From NCBI GenBank assembly GCA_019113745.1, contig DXGV01000059.1, positions 1 to 64,000 on the forward strand: 64,000 nucleotides of DNA. The letters run 5' to 3'. Shown here one piece after another: positions 8,372 through 16,557 of the stretch. The DNA comes from Candidatus Blautia intestinavium. Its GTDB lineage: Bacteria; Bacillota; Clostridia; Lachnospirales; Lachnospiraceae. Both the position numbers and the translations under genes were made by a program. Numbering within the stretch: the stretch's first letter is position 1; every line of letters begins with the position of its first letter. The notes beneath the pieces are model-generated. The model did no database searches, had not been told where the DNA came from, and was given only the letters and a program-made list of their open reading frames with translations.

Positions 8372-8418
8372 AAAAAGAGGCTGCCGGAATATATGAATTC
8401 CGGTAACCTCTTTTTTTA
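8372..8418. terminator. Bidirectional terminator between phoR and the Cys-rich gene
   Basis: AAAAAGAGG-CTG-CCGGAAT pairs with AATTCCGG-TAA-CCTCTTTTTTT. The T-run serves the pst operon on the plus strand and the A-run on the other side serves the converging small gene. Confidence 0.8.
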
Positions 8419-8598
8419 GTAGTTATAGGCCCCCTCATAGCTGAAGCAGGAAGTCTTCTTCCGCGACTGTTCGTGGCAGTCTTTACACCGGTCGCAGAAT
8501 TCCTGCTCATAGCAGGTGGCGCAGAGACAGCCGCCGCAGGCGCTGCGGTCGTACTCCGGGGAGCAGGTATAAGCCGTTCTGTCCTGTTCTTCCTTCAT
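8416..8598 (-). CDS. Small cysteine-rich protein (probable metal-binding)
   Basis: A 60-residue protein from the ATG at 8598, which has AAAGGAG nine bases upstream; an earlier GTG is too close to that site. It contains nine cysteines in 60 residues, most in a tight block read as SACGGCLCATCYEQEFCDRC followed by KDC. Such spacing suggests zinc or iron-sulphur binding, but no known domain could be named. It converges on phoR through a shared terminator. The SD quality and composition make it a real gene. Confidence 0.7.
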   Translation of the reverse strand: MKEEQDRTAYTCSPEYDRSACGGCLCATCYEQEFCDRCKDCHEQSRKKTSCFSYEGAYNY

Positions 8599-8707
8599 AT
8601 AAATCACGCTCCTTTGACCTGAAGATCATCTTAAGTCTATTATACTTTATGGAGCATACAATTCAAGTGGTTTTGTGGAGATATTTAAATATTTTGCCAC
8701 AAAAGAA

Positions 8708-9589
8708 TCAATAATCTGTCTTGTGATAAAACCTTCCGTTGATAAAGTCCGTTTTGATGATGTTCACAAAGGCGTCGGGATCTACTTCCATAACCTTTTT
8801 GACAAGAAGTTTCGCCTCCTCCCGGGATACCACGGAGTAGATCATAGAAGTTGCGTCTCTCGTATAACATCCCGTGCCGTCCAGCCGTGTGGCGGAATGA
8901 TGAGAAAGCTGTGAAATTTCTTCATATACCTCTTCGGGATGTCTCGTAACAATAAAAAGCGTGTGTTTTTTATAACGTTGATGGAGCATCTGTACTACCT
9001 GAGTGGAGGTGAACTGGAAAATAATGGAATACAGGGCTTTATCCCAGCCGAAAAGGAGTCCGGCGATGACAAGGAGTACTGCGTTGCCGCAGAAAATATA
9101 ATTCCAGATATCGCGTCCGTTTTTTTCGGAAAAATAGATGGCGATAAAATCTGTCCCTCCTGTACTGGTATTGCCGATAAGACAAAGTGTGATCACAACA
9201 CCGTTGATCAGACCGCCGAAAATACTGATCAGCAGAGGATCATAGGTAATGGGCTGCGCCGGGATCAGGTCCGTAAGAATACTGGACAGGACAATGACAA
9301 CGCAGGAACTCATAGTGAACTTGATGCCGATAAACCTGAGGCCGATAAAAACAGGAAAGGCGTTCAGGGTGATGTTGATGACAGTATACGGAACCTCCAG
9401 GCCGGCGAACTCCCGGAAAATATTCTGAAGGAGCAGTGTCAGTCCGTTGAAGCCGCCGGGGATAAGTCCTCCGGTATTGACAAAGGTGTTGATGTTTACC
9501 GCGCAGATGACGGCGGCTATAACAGCGCAGCCGTAGCGCTTCATTTCAATTTTAGGATCCATGGTTTTTAAGGATGCAAGATTATTCAT
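8708..9589 (-). CDS. YitT family membrane protein
   Basis: A 293-residue protein starting at the ATG at 9589 behind GAGGGGGAT; an upstream in-frame start lacks a site. About five membrane segments occupy residues 15-180, including the family motif GGLIPGGFNGLTLLLQN and NTSTGGTDFIAIYF. The C-terminal 80 or so residues form the soluble DUF2179-type domain (TLFIVTRHPEEVYEEI, LDGTGCYTR, DAFVNIIKT). YitT proteins are widespread in Firmicutes; their transport substrate is unsettled. Monocistronic on the minus strand. Confidence 0.88.
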   Translation of the reverse strand: MNNLASLKTMDPKIEMKRYGCAVIAAVICAVNINTFVNTGGLIPGGFNGLTLLLQNIFREFAGLEVPYTVINITLNAFPVFIGLRFIGIKFTMSSCVVIVLSSILTDLIPAQPITYDPLLISIFGGLINGVVITLCLIGNTSTGGTDFIAIYFSEKNGRDIWNYIFCGNAVLLVIAGLLFGWDKALYSIIFQFTSTQVVQMLHQRYKKHTLFIVTRHPEEVYEEISQLSHHSATRLDGTGCYTRDATSMIYSVVSREEAKLLVKKVMEVDPDAFVNIIKTDFINGRFYHKTDY

Positions 9590-9701
9590 AAGTATATCCC
9601 CCTCTTTGTACACTGTCCGGTAAAGCAAACCATCTTACAGGCTGCCGTTGATACAGTGCGTTATCCCTTGAATTTAAGAAACCGTATTTTGTGCGCCGGG
9701 C

Positions 9702-10562
9702 TTACGGGGCTTCCCAGCGGCCGGACGCGCCGCAGGGGAGTACAAGTCCGCTGCCTGTCACCGGCAGTCCGATCTCCTGGGAGTCCACGCTTCCGGAAAA
9801 CTTCTTCAGTTCCGTGGCAAGCATATAGGTAAGCACCGCGGGAGCCAGCCCGGTGGTGTAGGAGTTCACCAGGAAGAAAAGAGGTTCCGGGCTGAGGATC
9901 CTGGTACACAGTTTGATAAGCGGATGGATGGCGTCCTCGATCTTCCAGATCTCGCCTTTGGGTCCTCTTCCGTAGGATGGCGGGTCCATGATAATGGCGT
10001 CATAATGATTGCCCCGGCGGATCTCCCTTTCCACGAACTTCACGCAGTCGTCCACCAGCCAGCGTATGGGGGCTTCTGAAAGCCCCGAGGCTGCGGCGTT
10101 CTCTTTCGCCCAGGTGACCATGCCTTTGGAGGCGTCCACATGAGTGACGCTGGCGCCTGCCGCCGCCGCGGCAAGAGTAGCTCCGCCCGTGTAGGCGAAA
10201 AGGTTCAGCACTTTTACCGGCCGGCCTGCGCCGCGTATTTTTTCACTGAACCAGTCCCAGTTTACGGCCTGTTCCGGAAACAGCCCGGTGTGTTTGAAGC
10301 TGAATGGTTTCAGCCGGAAGGTCAGTTCCTTATAATGTATTTCCCACTGCTGGGGAAGATCAAAAAACTCCCATTCGCCGCCGCCTTTTTTGCTCCGGTG
10401 ATAATGAGCGTTGCGGTTTTTCCACCGGCGGTCTGTTTTCGGCGTGTCCCAGATGACCTGGGGATCCGGACGGACCAGGACATATTTTCCCCAGCGCTCC
10501 AGTTTTTCCCCGCAGGAGGCGTCCAGGACTTCGTATTCTTTCCAGTTATCTGCAATCCACAT
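9702..10562 (-). CDS. Class I SAM-dependent methyltransferase, RlmI-like
   Basis: The 286-residue protein has a Rossmann methyltransferase fold. Motif I is LNLFAYTGGATLAAAAAGA, the acidic loop is VTHVDASKGMVTWAKENA, and the catalytic motif IIMDPPSYGRGPKGE matches the DPPxY/F motif of COG1092-type RNA cytosine methyltransferases such as RlmI. The N-terminal part (WGKYVLVRPDPQVIW, then GLFPEQAVNWDW) is typical of a shorter Firmicute branch that lacks a complete PUA domain. The likely target is 23S rRNA, but the base is not determined. A modest AAAGG site precedes the ATG. Confidence 0.8.
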   Translation of the reverse strand: MWIADNWKEYEVLDASCGEKLERWGKYVLVRPDPQVIWDTPKTDRRWKNRNAHYHRSKKGGGEWEFFDLPQQWEIHYKELTFRLKPFSFKHTGLFPEQAVNWDWFSEKIRGAGRPVKVLNLFAYTGGATLAAAAAGASVTHVDASKGMVTWAKENAAASGLSEAPIRWLVDDCVKFVEREIRRGNHYDAIIMDPPSYGRGPKGEIWKIEDAIHPLIKLCTRILSPEPLFFLVNSYTTGLAPAVLTYMLATELKKFSGSVDSQEIGLPVTGSGLVLPCGASGRWEAP

Positions 10563-10670
10563 AGATGTCTGCCTTTCATTATTAAGTAATCAGGGAAAAG
10601 AGTGTTCCCTGTAACCTCAGTATATGGTAATCAGAAGAAATCCGCAAGAAGAAACTTTTAAGTCACGGTC

Positions 10671-10699
10671 TTGACAGCAGGACTTTAGCATACTAAAAT
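10671..10699 (+). promoter_or_regulatory. Consensus promoter of the aminotransferase gene
   Basis: TTGACA at 10671-10676, a 17-bp spacer and TAAAAT at 10694-10699. The leader of about 135 nt before the start codon shows no T-box or riboswitch feature that I can recognise. Confidence 0.75.
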
Positions 10700-10837
10700 A
10701 GACGGGATAGAGCAAAGTAATACAGGTGAAGATTATAGTCGGACTGACGTATTAAGGCGTCTGCGTCCAATCTGGCGGTGACCGGATACAGGACCGGCAA
10801 AGGACGGTACATCAGATACGGCGCGAGGAGGAAGATT

Positions 10838-12121
10838 ATGAAGAAATACAGTGAAATGAGCAGAGAAGAACTGCTGGCTCTGAAGAAGGAGCTGGATCAG
10901 CAGTTCGCGGACATCAAGGCGCAGGGACTGTCCCTGGATATGTCCAGAGGGAAACCGGGTATGGATCAGCTGGATATCTCCATGGAGATGATGGACGTCC
11001 TGAAGGGAGATTCCGATCTGAAATGTGAGACAGGAGTGGACTGCCGGAACTACGGCGTGCCGGACGGTATCCCGGAAGCCAAACGACTTCTGGGAGCGAT
11101 CTCCGAAGTGGATCCTGACAACATCATTATCTTCGGCAACTCCAGTCTGAACGTAATGTTCGATACAGTGGCCCGCTCCATGACACACGGCGTTATGGGG
11201 AATACGCCCTGGTGTAAGCTGGATAAGGTGAAATTCCTCTGTCCGGTTCCGGGATATGACCGCCACTTCAAGATTACTGAATTTTTCGGAATCGAAATGA
11301 TCAATATCCCCATGACTCCGGAAGGACCGGATATGGACATGGTGGAGAAGCTGGTAAGCGAGGACGCCGCGGTAAAGGGTATCTGGTGCGTGCCGAAATA
11401 TTCCAATCCGCAGGGCTATACCTATTCAGAGGAGACGGTGAAGCGTTTCGCGCATCTGAAGCCGGCGGCTCCTGATTTCCGTATTTACTGGGACAACGCT
11501 TACAGTGTTCATCATCTTTATGACGAGGATCAGGATTTCCTTCTCGAGATACTGGACGAGTGCGCTAAGGCTGGCAATCCGGATATGGTATATAAATTTA
11601 CTTCCACTTCCAAGATCAGTTTCCCGGGTTCCGGTATCGCGGCAGTGGCTGCGTCCAAAGCAAACCTGGACGATTTCCGCAAATATATGCAGATCCAGAC
11701 CATCGGCCATGACAAGCTGAATCAGCTCCGTCATGTAAGATTCTTTAAGGATCTTGCAGGCGTTCATGAACATATGAGAAAACATGCTGCTCTGATCCGC
11801 CCGAAATTCCAGCTTGTGGACGATATTCTTACCAGAGAGCTGGATGGTCTTGGAATCGGCGAATGGACGAAACCAAAGGGAGGATATTTTATCTCCTTTG
11901 AGTCCATGGAAGGCTGCGCGAAAGCTATCGTAGCAAAAGCGAAAGAAGCGGGAGTTGTAATGACAGGGGCAGGCGCCACCTATCCCTACGGCAAAGACCC
12001 GAAAGATTCCAATATCCGTATCGCGCCCACTTATCCGGATCTTAAGGAGCTGGAAGAGGCGGCGAAGGTGTTCGTTGTATGCGTGAAGCTCGCCAGTGTG
12101 GAGAAGCTTCTGGAAGCATAA
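10838..12121 (+). CDS. MocR-type aminotransferase (aspartate aminotransferase-like)
   Basis: A 427-residue PLP-dependent enzyme. The internal aldimine lysine is in TSTSKISFPGSGIAAVAAS, with YWDNAY as the PLP-ring contact region and VPKYSNPQGYTYS for the substrate/cofactor contacts. NIRIAPTYPDLKELEEAAKV near the end carries the carboxylate-binding arginine. This branch (Aminotran_MocR without the DNA-binding domain) includes class Ic aspartate aminotransferases, so transamination of aspartate with 2-oxoglutarate is likely. The start is ATG 10838 behind GGAGGAAG. Its own consensus promoter lies upstream. Confidence 0.87.
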   Translation: MKKYSEMSREELLALKKELDQQFADIKAQGLSLDMSRGKPGMDQLDISMEMMDVLKGDSDLKCETGVDCRNYGVPDGIPEAKRLLGAISEVDPDNIIIFGNSSLNVMFDTVARSMTHGVMGNTPWCKLDKVKFLCPVPGYDRHFKITEFFGIEMINIPMTPEGPDMDMVEKLVSEDAAVKGIWCVPKYSNPQGYTYSEETVKRFAHLKPAAPDFRIYWDNAYSVHHLYDEDQDFLLEILDECAKAGNPDMVYKFTSTSKISFPGSGIAAVAASKANLDDFRKYMQIQTIGHDKLNQLRHVRFFKDLAGVHEHMRKHAALIRPKFQLVDDILTRELDGLGIGEWTKPKGGYFISFESMEGCAKAIVAKAKEAGVVMTGAGATYPYGKDPKDSNIRIAPTYPDLKELEEAAKVFVVCVKLASVEKLLEA

Positions 12122-12212
12122 AGAACACAGGAAACGTTTAAATATTGTAAAAAACGGCGCAAAGACGCCGGCATAAAAAGCCGTTACAGGAGTGATCCGG
12201 CAGGGAGGTTTT

Positions 12213-13616
12213 ATGGCAGAAAAACATACAGAAACGAGTACAGGCAGAAAGGTTTTGACAGGCGTGATCGCAGTTCTGCTTCTGCTTACCGTGGCTGCCT
12301 ATGGTTTCGGGGTGTATTATTTTACCCTGCATTTCCTTCCGGGATCTCTTGTGAACGGCTTTAACTGTTCTTATATGGATGAGGCGGAAACAGAGGATCT
12401 GCTGACGCAGGCGACGGACGCTTATGTGCTTGCGGTGCAGACGAGAGGAAACGGCCAGGAAAGTATTTCCGCCGATGAGATTGCTCTTTCCTATCAGCCT
12501 GACGGAAGCGTAAGGAAGCTTCTGCGGAGGCAGAACAGATTCCTCTGGTTTCTTTCCTTTGGACAGCATAAGACTTACGAGGTTTCTTCGTCCGTGTTCT
12601 GCGACAGGAATCTTCTGGAACAGAAAATCGACAGTCTTAACTGCATGAAAGACAATATCGCCCCCGTGGATGCCAGGATCGAAGATAACGGCGAAAGTTT
12701 CGAGATTGTTCCGGAAACTGTGGGAACGCAGGTAAACAGGGAACGGCTGGATGAAACGATCCTCAGGGCTGTGACGAGCGGAGATCCTGTAGTGAATCTG
12801 GAAGAGGATGGCTGTTATGACAATCCTTCTGTTTACGCAGATGACAAAAGGCTGATAAAAGACTGCGAACAGATGAATGAGCTGACAGACGTGGTGATCA
12901 CCTATGATTTCGGCGACCGCAAAGAGACTGTGGACAGAAATGTGATCAGAGAGTGGCTCTCCCGGGATGAAAACGGAGACATGATCCTGGACAGAGAGAA
13001 GATTTCGGCATATGTGGCCGCGCTGGGAGAGAAATATAATACGCCGGGGCTGACGAGGACTTTTGAGACTTATGACAACAGGGAAATTACTGTTTCCGGC
13101 GGAGACTACGGATGGGTGATAGATGAGGCGAAAGAAACGGACGCGCTTTATCAGGCGGTGACGGACCGGAAGACCCAGGTGCGGGAGCCGGTATATCAGC
13201 AGAGCGCAATGAGCCGGGACACTAATGATATCGGTTATACTTATGTGGAGGTGGATCTTCCCAATCAGCGTCTGGTGGTTTATCGGGATGGAGTTCCGGT
13301 GGTGGACACAGGGATCATTGCCGGCAGCGGTACGCCGGAAGGAGTGTATCAGATACAGGATATGCAGTCGCCGGCTGATGTGAACGGAAAAACGGTGAAC
13401 TATAGAATCTCCTTCGGGGACGGCCTGGGAATCCAGGACGATCCGGAGATAAACTTTGATAATATGTTTACCGGAAGCTATGATGCTGGAGACAGCGGTT
13501 CCGGATTCGTAAGCTGGTCCGGGACGGGAGGAAATATACTTGTTTCCGTTGACCAGGCGGCGCTGATCTGGCAGAATGTAACAGAGGACATGCCGATCGT
13601 GATATATAAAGGCTGA
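12213..13616 (+). CDS. L,D-transpeptidase-like protein lacking the catalytic Cys/His
   Basis: A 467-residue single-pass membrane protein: a cytoplasmic N-terminus, one membrane helix at about 15-37, peptidoglycan-binding-like repeats in the middle (residues about 40-330) and a C-terminal YkuD fold starting at YVEVDLPNQRLVVYRDG with a VDTGIIAGSGTPEG. In active YkuD enzymes the end reads G(I/V)GIHD...SHGC. Here the equivalent segments are GLGIQDDP and SWSGTGGNILVSVDQAALIW, so both the histidine and the cysteine are missing. It may bind wall or regulate rather than crosslink. It precedes ddl and murF in one cluster. ATG 12213 follows GGGAGG. Confidence 0.8.
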   Translation: MAEKHTETSTGRKVLTGVIAVLLLLTVAAYGFGVYYFTLHFLPGSLVNGFNCSYMDEAETEDLLTQATDAYVLAVQTRGNGQESISADEIALSYQPDGSVRKLLRRQNRFLWFLSFGQHKTYEVSSSVFCDRNLLEQKIDSLNCMKDNIAPVDARIEDNGESFEIVPETVGTQVNRERLDETILRAVTSGDPVVNLEEDGCYDNPSVYADDKRLIKDCEQMNELTDVVITYDFGDRKETVDRNVIREWLSRDENGDMILDREKISAYVAALGEKYNTPGLTRTFETYDNREITVSGGDYGWVIDEAKETDALYQAVTDRKTQVREPVYQQSAMSRDTNDIGYTYVEVDLPNQRLVVYRDGVPVVDTGIIAGSGTPEGVYQIQDMQSPADVNGKTVNYRISFGDGLGIQDDPEINFDNMFTGSYDAGDSGSGFVSWSGTGGNILVSVDQAALIWQNVTEDMPIVIYKG

Positions 13617-13656
13617 CAGCGTAAGTTTGAAAAAATATGCAGGGAGATATAAGGAT

Positions 13657-14691
13657 ATGAAGATTGTTGTTTTGGCGGGAGGAACAAGTACAGAGCGCGA
13701 CGTTTCCATTGTATCCGGAACGGGGATCTGTAACGGACTGAGAGCGAAAGGACACAGGGCTGTGCTGGTGGACGTATTCTGCGGGGCGGAGAATGTGGAT
13801 TGGGAAGAGCCTTTTCCGGCAGAATATGATGTGGAAGCCGCAGCGGATTATATGAAAAGCTTTAACCCGGAAATCGAAAAGATGAAAAAAGAGCGGAAAG
13901 AGTTTTTCGGCCCCAATGTCATGGAACTTTGCAGACAGGCGGATATTGTATTTCTGGGCCTTCACGGAGCCAACGGGGAGGACGGAAGAGTGCAGGCGGC
14001 TTTTGATCTGATGGGTATCCGTTATACAGGTACCGGCTATCTCAGCAGCGCTATGGCCATGGACAAGGGCGTGACCAAGTGGATGTTTCAGATGCACGGT
14101 GTTCCGTCGCCGGGAGGAACGACACTGAAAGCGTCAGAGGAGAAAAAAGATCCAACAGGACTGGGGCTTTCTTTTCCGGTTGTGGTGAAGACCTGCTGCG
14201 GCGGTTCCAGTATCGGCGTTTATATTGTGAACGATCAGGAAGAATATGATAAAGCTCTCAAAGAAGCTTTTTCCTATGAGGATGAAGTCGTTGTGGAGGA
14301 ATTTATCCAGGGCACGGAATATACTGTCGCCGTTGTAGACGGACAGGCGTATCCGGTGGTTCAGATCGTTCCATGCCAGGGCTTCTACGACTATGAGAAT
14401 AAGTATAAGCCGGGAGCGGTAAAAGAGACATGCCCGGCGCCCATTTCCGACGAGCTGACAAAACGGCTTCAGAATTATGCGGTGCAGGGGTATCATGCGC
14501 TGGGCCTGGAGAGCTACGCCCGTCTTGATTTTATCGTGACGGAAGACGAGAAGATCTACTGCCTGGAGGCGAATACCCTCCCGGGAATGACCCCCACCAG
14601 TCTGATCCCCCAGGAGGCGGCGGTGCTGGGTATGGATTATCCGGCGCTGTGCGAGGAACTGATACGGGTGTCTCTGAAGAAGTACCGGTAA
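13657..14691 (+). CDS. ddl: D-alanine--D-alanine ligase
   Basis: A 344-residue ATP-grasp enzyme that joins two D-alanines for the peptidoglycan stem peptide. It has the N-terminal signature VVLAGGTSTERDVSIVSG, the HGANGEDGRVQA loop, AMDKGVTKWMF, the ATP-binding FPVVVKTCCGGSSIGVYI and the C-terminal NTLPGMTPTSLIPQEAA. The start is ATG 13657 behind a GGGAGA/AAGGA stretch; ten extra residues from an upstream start are not supported. It lies between the L,D-transpeptidase-like gene and murF. Confidence 0.93.
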   Translation: MKIVVLAGGTSTERDVSIVSGTGICNGLRAKGHRAVLVDVFCGAENVDWEEPFPAEYDVEAAADYMKSFNPEIEKMKKERKEFFGPNVMELCRQADIVFLGLHGANGEDGRVQAAFDLMGIRYTGTGYLSSAMAMDKGVTKWMFQMHGVPSPGGTTLKASEEKKDPTGLGLSFPVVVKTCCGGSSIGVYIVNDQEEYDKALKEAFSYEDEVVVEEFIQGTEYTVAVVDGQAYPVVQIVPCQGFYDYENKYKPGAVKETCPAPISDELTKRLQNYAVQGYHALGLESYARLDFIVTEDEKIYCLEANTLPGMTPTSLIPQEAAVLGMDYPALCEELIRVSLKKYR

Positions 14692-14774
14692 AAATGGATT
14701 TGCAGATTGACAGATCATTCTTGTCCTGTCAATCCGGAGAAATTTTAGTACAAGTAACTGTTGAGGATTCTGTT

Positions 14775-16145
14775 ATGAAAAATCTGACTTTAAGAAATAT
14801 AGTAAAGGTATGCAGGGGAGTTTACCACGGTCCGGAGGAGGCGCTGGACCGGGAGGTGGATTCGATTATCACCGACAGCCGGAAGGCGGAAGCCGGCGCT
14901 CTTTTTGTGGCCATCGTAGGCGAGCGGGTGGACGCTCATAAATTCATCCCCGATGTGATGGCAAAAGGCGCTCTGGCCTCTGTTTCGGAGAGAGAACTGA
15001 AGGGCGCGGATTTCCCCTATATCCAGGTGGAATCTTCTCTTCAGGCGGTGAAGGATATCGCGGAATTTTATCTGGAACAGCTTCAGATCCCCGTGGTGGG
15101 GATCACCGGAAGCGTGGGTAAGACCAGCACCAAGGAAGTGATTGCTTCTGTACTGAAAGAGAAATACAGAACCCTGAAGACACAGGGGAATTTTAATAAC
15201 GAGCTGGGCCTGCCGCTGACAGTTTTCCGCCTGCGGGATGAGGACGAGATCGCGGTTCTGGAAATGGGGATCAGCGACTTCGGGGAGATGACGCGTCTGG
15301 CGAAGATCGCGAAGCCCCAGACCTGTGTGATCACCAATATCGGAACCTGCCATCTGGAGAATCTGGGCGACCGTGACGGCGTGCTTAAGGCAAAAACAGA
15401 GATTTTCCAGTATTTAAGGCCGGACGGCCATATTGTGTTAAACGGCGACGACGATAAGCTGAGTACGGTTGCGGGATATAAAGGAATCCGGCCGGTATTT
15501 TTCGGGCTGGATCAGAACCGCGACGTTTATGCGGACGAGATCGTGAACAGGGGTCTGAAAGGAGTTTCCTGCAGGATCCATCTGGGCGGGAACGCTTTTT
15601 CCGTCCTGGTTCCCATGCCGGGAATACATATGGTGTACAACGCCCTGGCGGCCGCGGCTGTGGGAAGGATCTACGGTCTGACCACAGAGGAGATCAAAAA
15701 AGGGATCGAAAGCCTGGAAGCCATCAGCGGACGTTTTAAGATGATAGAGACAGACAGCCTTCTGATCGTGGACGACTGTTATAACGCCAATCCCATGTCC
15801 ATGAAAGCCTCCCTTGACGTGCTTCACGACGGGGCGGGAAGAAGGGTTGCCATTCTGGGAGATATGGGAGAACTGGGCGAGAACGAGATCGCTCTCCACA
15901 GAGAAGTGGGCGCTCACGCCGCGGCCTGCGGAATCGACGCCTGCGTCTGCGTGGGAGGCCTTGCCCGCCATATGGCGGAGGCCGCCCGTGAGGCGGATCC
16001 GGAGTTCCCCGTATTCTACGAGGAAACCAGGGAAAGCCTTCTTGAAAACCTGGGCCGTTATATTCAAAAAGGAGATACGGTTCTGGTAAAAGCCTCCCAT
16101 TTCATGAAGTTTGAGGAAGTGGTAAAAGCGCTGGAGGAAATGTAG
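14775..16145 (+). CDS. murF: UDP-MurNAc-tripeptide--D-Ala-D-Ala ligase
   Basis: A 456-residue Mur ligase that adds the D-Ala-D-Ala made by the upstream ligase to the UDP-MurNAc tripeptide. The N-terminal domain (DSIITDSRKAEAGALFVAI) is typical of MurF. The ATP-binding loop is GITGSVGKTSTKE at about 112-124, followed by TQGNFNNELGLPLTVFRL. The central segment LEMGISDFGEM and the C-terminal DDCYNANPMSMKASL match the family. The ATG at 14775 has GAGGATT eight bases upstream; ORF extension to 14649 lies inside ddl and is not used. Confidence 0.93.
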   Translation: MKNLTLRNIVKVCRGVYHGPEEALDREVDSIITDSRKAEAGALFVAIVGERVDAHKFIPDVMAKGALASVSERELKGADFPYIQVESSLQAVKDIAEFYLEQLQIPVVGITGSVGKTSTKEVIASVLKEKYRTLKTQGNFNNELGLPLTVFRLRDEDEIAVLEMGISDFGEMTRLAKIAKPQTCVITNIGTCHLENLGDRDGVLKAKTEIFQYLRPDGHIVLNGDDDKLSTVAGYKGIRPVFFGLDQNRDVYADEIVNRGLKGVSCRIHLGGNAFSVLVPMPGIHMVYNALAAAAVGRIYGLTTEEIKKGIESLEAISGRFKMIETDSLLIVDDCYNANPMSMKASLDVLHDGAGRRVAILGDMGELGENEIALHREVGAHAAACGIDACVCVGGLARHMAEAAREADPEFPVFYEETRESLLENLGRYIQKGDTVLVKASHFMKFEEVVKALEEM

Positions 16146-16218
16146 CGTTGGCGTATCAATGAACAATCGCGTTCGTACACAAAAGGCGGTAATGTTCGTG
16201 CGCAAAGGGACAATATGA

Positions 16219-16557
16219 TCGATAAAGGAATACAGGGTTTTCCGTACCTATTCAGGTACAGAGGCCCTGTTGCTCTTTGAGCGGCAGAAACCGGATCTTA
16301 TCCTTCTGGATCTGATGCTGCCGGGACTTTCGGGAGAACAGGTTATAGAAAAAATATCAGACGTTCCGGTGATCGTAGTCAGTGCAAAAGAACTGGAAGA
16401 TTCCTGCCGGAAATGCATGCGCCTTACGGTGACGGATATCCGGGCGCTGGCAGAGCAGATGGGCGGAAGAATATCGGCGGAGAAAGAGGGAGAGTATTTC
16501 ACTGTAAAAATTTTTTTGAAAAGGAGAGACACATATGACAGAGATTATTTTCCATGA
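16219..16557 (+). pseudogene. Fused remnant of a response regulator and its histidine kinase
   Basis: Downstream of an in-frame TGA the frame reads the receiver segment TYSGTEALLLFERQKPDLIL-LDLMLPGLSGEQVI-DVPVIVVSAK, containing the phospho-acceptor Asp (LLDLMLPG) and the conserved S-A-K. It then passes directly into IRALAEQMGGRISAEKEGEY-FTVKIFL, which looks like the last 30 residues of a histidine kinase ATPase domain. The receiver lacks its N-terminal acidic pocket, and there is no DNA-binding domain and no kinase core. A deletion between adjacent regulator and kinase genes explains it. The end overlaps the start of the alpha-galactosidase gene, so the lost system may once have controlled it. 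Confidence 0.7.

Noticed and set aside
12138-13709. A 523-codon minus-strand frame opposite the L,D-transpeptidase-like gene
   Set aside because: No ribosome binding site, His/Arg/Ser-rich shadow composition, and the plus-strand gene has clear domains and a good start.
16143-16160. TAGCGTTGGCGTATC after murF as a further copy of the dispersed repeat
   Set aside because: Only the first half is similar and no right arm can be found, so it is not listed as a copy.
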